Source: Phragmites australis (Eukaryota > Streptophyta > Magnoliopsida > Poales > Poaceae). From it: a stretch of 64,000 bases of DNA. Positions 56,820 through 64,000 of the stretch are shown here, one piece after another (positions within the stretch are counted from its first letter, which is position 1; every line of letters starts with the position of its first letter). Both the position numbers and the translations under genes were made by a program. The notes beneath the pieces are model-generated. The model searched no databases and was not told the DNA's origin. It worked only from the letters and a program-made list of their open reading frames with translations. The stretch lies in assembly GCF_958298935.1 (NCBI RefSeq), contig NC_084939.1:9067501-9131500 (forward strand), read 5' to 3'.

Positions 56820-58960
56820 GAAACTCGCCGTTTGGGTTGATAACATGTTTCAATAAGAACCCGGCTATCTGTTCTTGAAAGGAATGTATTTCGGCAGGTT
56901 GTAACACACTTGTACATAGTTTGGAGTGCTGCATTTGAAGAATCGAAAAAATTAGTCCTTAAACACGTGTAGAAATTGAAAAGAAGCATCGATATGTTAT
57001 TTCATACCTCAAGGTTATTGAACCTAACAGCGTCTTCGTCTGTGCTGAATGCGTGCATGAAAGTAAGAACATAAAACGCGCAGTGATTGTTGCTGGGTGG
57101 CTGCCTCACACACTTCAAGAGGAAAGGATTAATCAGTGGAATGAATTGTCCCTTTTTATTCAGTAGGAAATGCAAGACATGAATATGTATTGTGTACCGA
57201 AAAGTCGGTTTTAGCATACTCCTTCCTGAATGGAAAGTGGATAACACTCTTCTTACGGTATCTTGTGTACACCCTGTACGTGAATATGAATACCAATTAA
57301 ACTTAGATGCAATCATTGTGAAGATTAAATGATCGAGTTAACCTGTTTAGCATGTTGATGAAGTGTTGGAAAGTCGTCTGGTCTCTTTTTTGTGAGTCCA
57401 ACACAATGATCTTGCTCAAGTCTCGATGGATGACAAAGAGGATCCAATGAAAACTGCAGAATATGTCATCATAGCAAATTAATACTAGAATCAAGTTGCC
57501 CATAAAACAAGGACGCCGACGCCCTTGCGCACAAACACGTACTCATAGCTGTAGGGTAAGAGTATGAATTTCTTACATTGGTGGTGAAGCAGACACTTCA
57601 ATAAGTAGGCCTCAGAGAAGTCTGGATTCTTTGTTATAAGTTTCTGGTTCACAAGGCCAAGATCGATGAATCCTACTTTCTTATCTAAGTCATGTTCATT
57701 TGCTTGGATCTCCATCCTACGAAAGAGAGAAGTTACCTATGCAATTTCACGATGCAAGATCATATAAAATGAATTATATGCATAAGTCACTTACAGAGTC
57801 CACACTCTAACTATAGCCACATCAAGGGAATATTCCTTGTACAGTTCACATAGGTGCAAGAATTCAACCAGAATAAGCCATCCCCGTTGACGAAATATTC
57901 ATCTTTGTATCTCACGGGGAACTCCTAAAAACCCTGCCTGGACTGCTCCAAGTACTATTGATGTAATCGACGCATTTGAGTTGTAAGGTTTTTTTCTATA
58001 TCTGGTTTGACCAAAGGTTTGCCCAACTCAAACAGACATATAACATCCGACTTCCATATATCCACTCCCACAGTAAATTGTGCTAGTTCTTCTAATGTTA
58101 ATCTAGAAGAAGCCAAAAAGTCCGCAATGCTTGGAGCATTCTTAGTAATTGGGCCTAGTTTGCTCTTGGCCTGCAACTTGCTAATGTGTTCATAGTCAAT
58201 CGGTGGATTACTTGAAGCCGACCTCGTCTGTTTAGCTTTGGCCATTTTTCATGTAAAAAATTCAAGGCATCTTCAGGCACAATAGGCTTCGGTGGAGATG
58301 GTGGAGGATGGAAATGAGACATGACACTGGCGTCCACAACCTTTTTTGTTTCCTCAGCAGTGAGTGAATAGATATCCTTGGGTTCCACCAACTTCTCAAA
58401 TGCCACCGACTTATTAGATGATGTCGTCTACTTAGATGTTGTAGAACCTGATCTTGTTTTCTGAGCTGATGGCTGGTTTCTTGATGGTGCTGGCTTCTTG
58501 AGCGATGGACTTCTTTGAGACAATGGCTAAGGAGGTGGACTTCTTTTAGGAGATGGCTGAGGAGAGGGAGATTTTTGAGGCAACGGCGGCCCGAGGTGTA
58601 GTGGAGAGTAGAGAATCTCGAGAGTTGTCCCTGGTGGAAACACTATATAGACCTTCTCCCACGTGATGAATGTGTGCTCGTTCTCTCCTATAGTGTTCGC
58701 CCCTCCTTTGCTGGGTAGTCCACCTCAACATGGCAGTACTGGTCAACTGCCTCATCTACTTCGACCGTGGCGTAGTCATCCGGTATCGGACATCCATGCA
58801 AATGTTCATGAGAGCCGTGGGGATAAGCCACGCTGGAGTCCACCATGATGGTAATGTTCCTAGCACCAATGTATAGTTCATACGGTGTCCATGCTATGAT
58901 GAGGTCCACAGGATAAGTGATGAGGTCAGCTCCCGAAACTCCTATGGATGCACAGCTACT
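56820..58960 (-). pseudogene. CACTA accessory gene with Ulp1 (C48) protease-like domain, broken
   Basis: Minus-strand exons, 5' to 3': PYELYIGARNITIMVD and GCPIPDDYATVEVDEAVDQ (58700-58900); TIGENEHTFITWEKVYIVF (near 58640-58690); a Pro/Ser-rich hinge; NPPIDYEHISKLQ and GKPLVKPDIEKNLTTQMRRL (57960-58200); then the protease. The protease shows FHWILFVIHRD (His), KIIVLDSQ (Asp), and QPPSNNHCAFYVL (Gln/Cys). The final piece is EQIAGFLLKHVINPNGEFHEP near 56820-56900. Grass CACTA elements often carry such a gene, though its role in transposition is unclear. Several TAG/TAA stops (for example after MRRLHQ) and frame changes (near 58240 and 58700) make it a pseudogene. Introns with GT...AG are plausible between pieces. 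Confidence 0.7.
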
Positions 58961-59635
58961 CCGACGACCACCGGGGCTGGAGCGTGCAAGTCAGCATTTA
59001 TTGATTACATGTTCAAGCCAACCTCAGATGGGGCATCCAGCTCGTCTTGAGAAAAGCTGCTTTCTGAACTAGTAGGACTGGCACATAAATGCTAACTTAC
59101 GAAGAATGGTTTCTCTCTGAACATGTAAAAGAAAACTGTTTAGGTCAACCTCAGATACCTAGCAGCATTTGTATCAGATTATGGAGATAATTATCTCCTT
59201 TCATCATTTGCTCATCTAACAATATCGATTTACATTGTCATCTAACAGTAAGATCATAATTGCCCTTATACATGGCCCAATGTTCTCAAATAACAATATC
59301 GATTTACATTGCCATATGATTTATTCTATTAAACACATGAACTCTCTTTACAACTAAATAAACCAATCTCTCTGTCCCGCTAGCAATATCACAACATCAA
59401 CAACATACCATTTCATAGCACCACTGGAATCCCCTCTCCTCTCCTCCTCTAATCCTACATTTCAAGCTAATTTGGTCCTCATGATCGACCAGTTACCCTA
59501 ACAATCCTCTAATCCAACCTGCAATCAAATATTCCTCTAATCTAACCTACAATCCAAAATTCCTCTAATCCAACATTCCTCTAATCGTTACCTGGAAGAC
59601 AGCAAGGTCTGGGCGACGGGGTTCCCGGGCTAGGA
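58961..59635. other. Probable large intron of the CACTA accessory gene
   Basis: AT-rich sequence with repeats of CCTCTAATC(C/T)AACCT near 59450-59590. A minus-strand splice donor-like CCAGGTAACG at 59585-59595 follows the exon-like block to its right. Confidence 0.4.
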
Positions 59636-59905
59636 GTCGAGGCAGACGGGAATGGCGTCGGGCAGGAGGGCGTTGATGGTGGCGGGGAGGAGGACGATGG
59701 CGTCGAGGAGGACACGGACAGCGGGCACGGGCTCGTGGACCTTCGGTGGTGTGGGCACCTCGGTGTCGGGAGAAGTTTCGACAGACGGCACAGGGAAGAG
59801 TAAAAAATTTTTAAGTGTTAAAGGGAGCAGGGCGTTGAGCTATTTTATTGGAGAGAGCTTTCACTACCGGCTCAATATGACCATCGATAGTGAATGATAC
59901 CTTCA
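59636..59905 (-). repeat. Inverted copy of the CACTA terminus-proximal block
   Basis: The minus strand matches 54930-55209: GCCGGTAGTGAAAG, CCCTTTAACACTTAAAAA and CCCGCTGTCCGTGTCCTCCT. It looks like a 5' UTR or first exon of the accessory gene. Two opposed copies in one element suggest rearrangement or nesting. Confidence 0.75.
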
Positions 59906-60075
59906 CTGCAGGCTCACTAGGATAACCAACAGTGAAACTACTTTCACTACCGGCTCAATAAATGCATCGGCAATGAAACTAGTTTCACTGCCGACCCAAT
60001 ATGTCCACCAATAGTGAAATCCCTTTCATTGCTGGTACCGTGGGGTGCAAACAAAATGTTTTAGCTTCACGCGCG

Positions 60076-60145
60076 TGCACAGAGACTCGAGCCCAAGTCA
60101 TACACTAAGTAAGACTGAACAAACCGCTGCGCTACTCATGTGATT
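60076..60145 (-). other. tRNA-like block with A and B box (copy 1)
   Basis: The minus strand has an A box TAGCGCAGCGG (60124-60134) and, 30 nt later, a B-box-like GGCTCGAGTCT (60083-60093). The acceptor stem does not pair, so it is a relic, not a working tRNA. Confidence 0.45.
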
Positions 60146-60537
60146 TTTATAGAGTTTGTACTATCTATAGATATTAACATTATGTTGACCTAAAATCATA
60201 ATACATATTTATTTAAATTTGAACTTGCTATATAGCAAAATTATGTTTTGTATATACATAAATTTCCTGGTTAAATTTCTTCAATTAAAAATTAAAATAA
60301 ATATATTCATACCTAAGTTTTTATATTGGGGCTTTCTAATTAATTAAAAAATATACTTGGAGATTCACTACTGGCTCAATAGGACTACCAGCAGTGAAAC
60401 TACTTTCACTGCCGGCCCAATAAGTCCATCAGCAGTGAAGTAGTTTCATTGTTGGCCCAATACATCTACCGGAAGTGAAAACCCTTTCACTACTGGTGCC
60501 ATGGGGTGCAAAAAAATTTGTTTTAGCTTTGCACGGG

Positions 60538-60606
60538 CTAGCAGAGACTCGAACCAATGTTCTACACCAAGTAGACCGAACAAACCGCTACGCTACTCAA
60601 GTGATT
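60538..60606 (-). other. tRNA-like block with A and B box (copy 2)
   Basis: The minus strand has A box TAGCGTAGCGG (60585-60595) and B box GGTTCGAGTCT (60545-60555). It is the duplicate of the block at 60076-60145. Confidence 0.45.
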
Positions 60607-60889
60607 TCAGTTGAGTTTGTACTATCTATATTTATTAACATTAAGTTGACCTAGCAGACCTAATACATAATTATTTAAATTTGAACTTGCTATATACCAA
60701 AATTATTTTTTGTATATACCTAAAATCAAAAAATCAATATGGTCACCACCATACACTACAAATTGAAGCTTCCATAACAAAAGTGAGGTATAATTGTATC
60801 TAAAACAAATTCGTACATAGTAATTAATACAATTTAGCTACTTTGTCTTAACGGTTCACCCTTCATTATGATAAGGACATACATAGAGA

Positions 60890-63800
60890 GGTTCGTCGGT
60901 GTCTTCCATGGGACCTAGGTTGACGTCCTCTCTGAAAGAAGGTAGCGCGCTAAATTGATTGTAGTCTTTCTTGTCAATAACATTCTCCACTCCGATAATC
61001 CTTTTTCCTTGAAGAACTATGTACGCTCCTCCTTGTTAGCCGGGTCTGGATCCTTAACATAGAAGATTTGCATAACATCATTCGCAAGTACAAATAGTTC
61101 TTCTCTGTATCTAACGAGTTTTTGTCCATTATAGTCATACCGTACTTGTCGATCTTCACACCCCCTGGGAGTCTGACCCATTGGCACTGGAAAAGAGAAA
61201 CCTTTAACACTCTATAGTCGAGGTCCTAGATCTCCTCTATGCATCCGTAATAGGTCTTCCTATTTCCATTGCAATCGTAGGCATCTATATAGACACCGCT
61301 ATTTTGGTTGGAGCTCTTATTATCTTGAGCTCTCATATAAAATGTATAGCCATTCATGTCATATCCTTGGAATGTGAGGATTGTAGTAGACGGTCCGTGA
61401 GCCAACACATTCAACTGAGCACACTCTATCTGCTTATCTATCACCTTTCTTCATAACCAAGCGCCAAAATTATCTCTGTGCTCTCGCGCGATCCAAACAT
61501 CAGACTTCCCTGGGTTTCTGGTGTGTAGCATCTTCTAGTGTTCTTCAACATACGGGTTCACTACAATTGATTATTGCAGAACTGTAAAATGTGCTTGCGT
61601 GAATGAAATGGAATCATTAGTGCGGAATGCGTTTGCACCTATCATTCCTTTCCCCTATAGCCTCCCCTCATGGTGAGATACAGGCACACCAATCGATTTG
61701 AGATTCATGTAGTCGACGCAGAAATCAATGACCTCCTCAGTTCCCTAGCCCTCGGCCATGAAGCCTTCCGGCCGATTTTGGTTACGAACATATTTCTTAA
61801 GAACTCCTATGAACCTCTCGAAAGGATACATCTGATGCAGAAATACGGAGCCAAGAATCCGTATCTCTTTCACAATGTGAACAATGAGATGCACCATGAT
61901 ATCAAAAAATGATGGAGGGAACAATGCCTCAAGCTAGGATAGAGTCTCGACCACGTCTTCCCGTAGTTTATCTAGCTTGGTCAGATTGATGGCCTTTTGT
62001 GATATCGCGTTGAAGAATGAACACAGCTTTATGATTGGGTTTCGGACCTTCGATGGTGGAATACCTCTAATTGCAATTGGAAGTATCTGTGTCATCATCA
62101 CATGACAATCATGAGACTTCATGCCAGTTAATTTCAAGTCTTTCATGTTTATTAGTCTCTTTATGTTGGCAGAGTAACCGGATAGAACTTTGATTCTATG
62201 CAAACACTTGCACATTGCAATTTTCTCTGCCTTGCTCAAATTGTAGCTCGCGGGGCCAAGATATTTGTTGCATTCTTCCATCTCTTTAAGATGAAGATCA
62301 TTTCTGAGTTTCAAACATTTCAGGTCCTTTCGTACTTGGAGTGTATCCTTTGTTTTGCTAGGTACGTCTAGTAACGTACTAATCAAGCTATCACACACGT
62401 TCTTCTCAATGTGCATGACATCGATTGCATGTCGAACCACCAAATCCGGCCAATATGCTAAGTCATAAAAGACAGATTTCTTTTTGAACATAGGATCTCT
62501 AAGATTAGATTTCGAAACCGGTGTACCCCTGCGTCCCTTTCCAAGGATAAACCTAAGTCCCTTTATCATCTCATATACCTGTCTCCCAGTGCGATGCTTA
62601 GGAGGTGATCGAGTCTCAACTTTCCCATCAAAAGCTCTCATGTTGCTATGGTACGAGTGATAGTTACGAAAAAATTTATGATGACCTACGTACATAATTT
62701 TTTGGCTGTTCTTTAGCACAAGCTCTCTGTTTCATCCAAGCAATGCACGCATGCACAGTAGCCTTTGACAGTCTGGCCAGATAGGTTGCCAAGGGCTGGC
62801 CAATCTTGGATTGTTACGAACAGTATTGCGCCTAGGGTGAAGTTCTCTAGTTTGTATGCATCCCATATCTGCACACCATCGTTCCACAATATTACAAGAT
62901 CTTCCATTAATGGTTTCAGGTAGACATCAATATCGTTGCGAGGTTTGCCTCGGCCCTGGTATCAGCACCGGTATCATAATGTACTTCTGCTTCATACACA
63001 ACCTAGGAGGAAGGTTGTAGATACATAGAGTCACAGACCAAGTGCTATGACTACTGCTCATGTTGCCGAATGGATTCATCCCATCCATACTCAACTCAGA
63101 TCTTATTCCTCACATCTTCTGCAAAGGGTTTCTTGTATTTTCTATCGATGTTTCTCCACTGCGTAGAATCAGTAGGGTGTCTCAGCATTCCATCATCCTT
63201 GCGCTCATCGGTATGCCATCGCATCAATTCGTAATGCTTTTTGTTCGCGAATAAATACTCCAAACGGGGGACTATAAGAAAATACCACATCACCTTCATG
63301 GGACGCCTTATCTTCTTTCCTTAATCATCGATATCATCACCATCACGCTTGTACCGTGCTGCACCACAAACGAGACACACTTGCATGTTTGCATGCTCTC
63401 CACGATACAACATGCAATCGTTTGGACATGCATGTATTTTCTGTACATCTAACCCCAATGTGCACACAACCTGTTTGGCCTGGTACGTATTTTCTGGCAG
63501 CACATTTTTCTTTGGAAGTAATTTTTTAAAGAACAGTAACAACTCTGTGAAGCTTGTATCAGACCACCCATTACTTACTTTCAATTGCAGCAGTGAAAGC
63601 ATGGTATGCAACTTTGTGTGCTCTTTCTCGCAACCTAGGAACAATGATGTTTTAAAGTCCTCTAACATACGCTGGAACTTTTGAAACTCTATTTCATTAG
63701 TGAAGTTCCCCTTCCCATCGCGTAACATCTGCTCCAGATCATCGACGTCGGTGTCGGCCAACATCTCCTCTAGATCATCATCGGCCAACGTATCTCCAGC

Positions 63801-64000
63801 AGGTGACATATCGATGTATTCGTCGATCGTCATATCAATGCACATGTCTTCGTCTTCTCTTTCAATGTATTGTCCTTCCTATACGATCTCAGCTTCACCG
63901 TGCTCGGTCCAATGGGTATAGCCAGGCATAAAGCCCTTTGGCATCAAGTGGGAATGTATCTGCTGAGTGGTGGAGAACTGCTTCTTGTTCTTGCAATCGA
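60890..64000 (-). pseudogene. CACTA TNP2-type transposase, broken, N-terminus beyond window
   Basis: Minus-strand order: a transposase-associated domain (HLMPKGFMPGYTHWTEHGE near 63890-63960); a zinc-rich region (CPNDCMLYRGE, QVCLVCGAARYK, ~63350-63420); Transposase_21 core (SMDGMNPFGN, NDIDVYLKPLMEDL, ~62880-63090); HIEKNVCDSLISTLLDV near 62370-62420; a DUF4218-like block (GIPPSKVRNPIIKLCSFFNA, 61990-62070); and a DUF4216-like block (FQGYDMNGYTFYMR, LKVSLFQCQWVRLPGG, 61150-61400). It would bind the TIRs and excise the element. Damage includes TAG at 63879-63881, TAA at 63321-63323 and frameshifts near 63100 and 62712. The start lies past 64000. Confidence 0.85.

Larger units (their letters stand above)
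59906..60750 (+). repeat. ~461 bp direct duplication with CACTA-like CACTRCCGGC repeats
   Basis: TTTCACTGCCGGCCCAATA-type motifs are followed by TGGGGTGCAAA, a tRNA-like block and AT-rich sequence. The order repeats once: TGGGGTGCA is at 60042 and 60502, and ATTTAAATTTGAACTTGCTA is near 60210 and 60674. Confidence 0.8.
54874..64000 (-). mobile_element. CACTA (En/Spm-type) transposon, decayed, right end beyond window
   Basis: The left terminus CACTACAGCAGAAAGGC lies at 54874. The interior holds a minus-strand Ulp1-like gene, duplicated subterminal repeats and a minus-strand TNP2 transposase that runs past 64000. Both genes are broken. The left part is rearranged by the inverted duplication, so whether 54874 and the transposase belong to one original element is not proven. 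Confidence 0.75.

Noticed and set aside
60076..60606. Functional tRNA genes
   Set aside because: A and B boxes are present, but acceptor and T stems do not pair and no clear anticodon arm is seen.
60754..60760. CACTACA at 60754 as a second CACTA terminus
   Set aside because: The bases after it do not match the terminus at 54874, and it points into the transposase gene without a flanking duplication.

Overview
This 64 kb window looks like heterochromatic or intergenic DNA from a grass (Poaceae) nuclear genome. The evidence is layered LTR retrotransposons of the Tekay/Del, Reina, Tat and SIRE/Maximus types, a CACTA transposon with a TNP2-type transposase, small 'GTGTGTTTGGTTG' MITEs, and one GC-rich intronless kinase gene. 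No bacterial, organellar or viral genome is present. Almost every other coding stretch is a broken transposon gene. The species cannot be named from sequence alone.

Layout. 0-13 kb: a full-length minus-strand Tekay/Del-type Gypsy element (1047-12856, TSD CGGCG) sits inside a minus-strand pseudogene with a PF04195-like 'gypsy-type transposon' domain. 13.1-16.4 kb: the 3' end of a Tat-like element, then an older plus-strand LTR related to the Tekay LTR and split by a 638 bp PIF/Harbinger-type MITE. 16.4-22.7 kb: a 5'-truncated SIRE/Maximus-like Copia element with pol, an extra ORF and a 3' LTR. 22.7-24.6 kb: a GRF zinc-finger gene fragment beside a Mutator-like terminus, then repeat blocks including four ~31 bp palindromes. 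24.6-27.7 kb: the 3' end of a Tat-like element, a MITE and CACTA-like subterminal repeats. 28.3-29.4 kb: the only intact host-type gene, a CDK-like protein kinase with altered catalytic residues.

30.1-38.1 kb: a decayed plus-strand Tat-lineage Gypsy element with a dual RNase H. 38.1-40.3 kb: a Copia LTR and the 3' part of a LINE with a poly(A) tail. 40.3-53.0 kb: a plus-strand Reina-type chromovirus whose integrase is split by about 8 kb of nested elements, including one with five successive tandem-repeat arrays. 53.7-55.9 kb: a ~690 bp inverted duplication that straddles a CACTA terminus. 54.9-64.0 kb: a decayed CACTA element with a minus-strand Ulp1-like gene and a TNP2 transposase that runs off the right edge.

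No operon-like or defence-like system is visible. The most unusual signals are: six premature stops in one uninterrupted Tekay frame, all TAG in CAG context; the palindrome array; the tandem-array series with an antisense ORF that has its own TATA box; the large inverted duplication; and tRNA-like A/B-box pairs inside the CACTA element. Domain names come from reading motifs by eye, and no database search was run.
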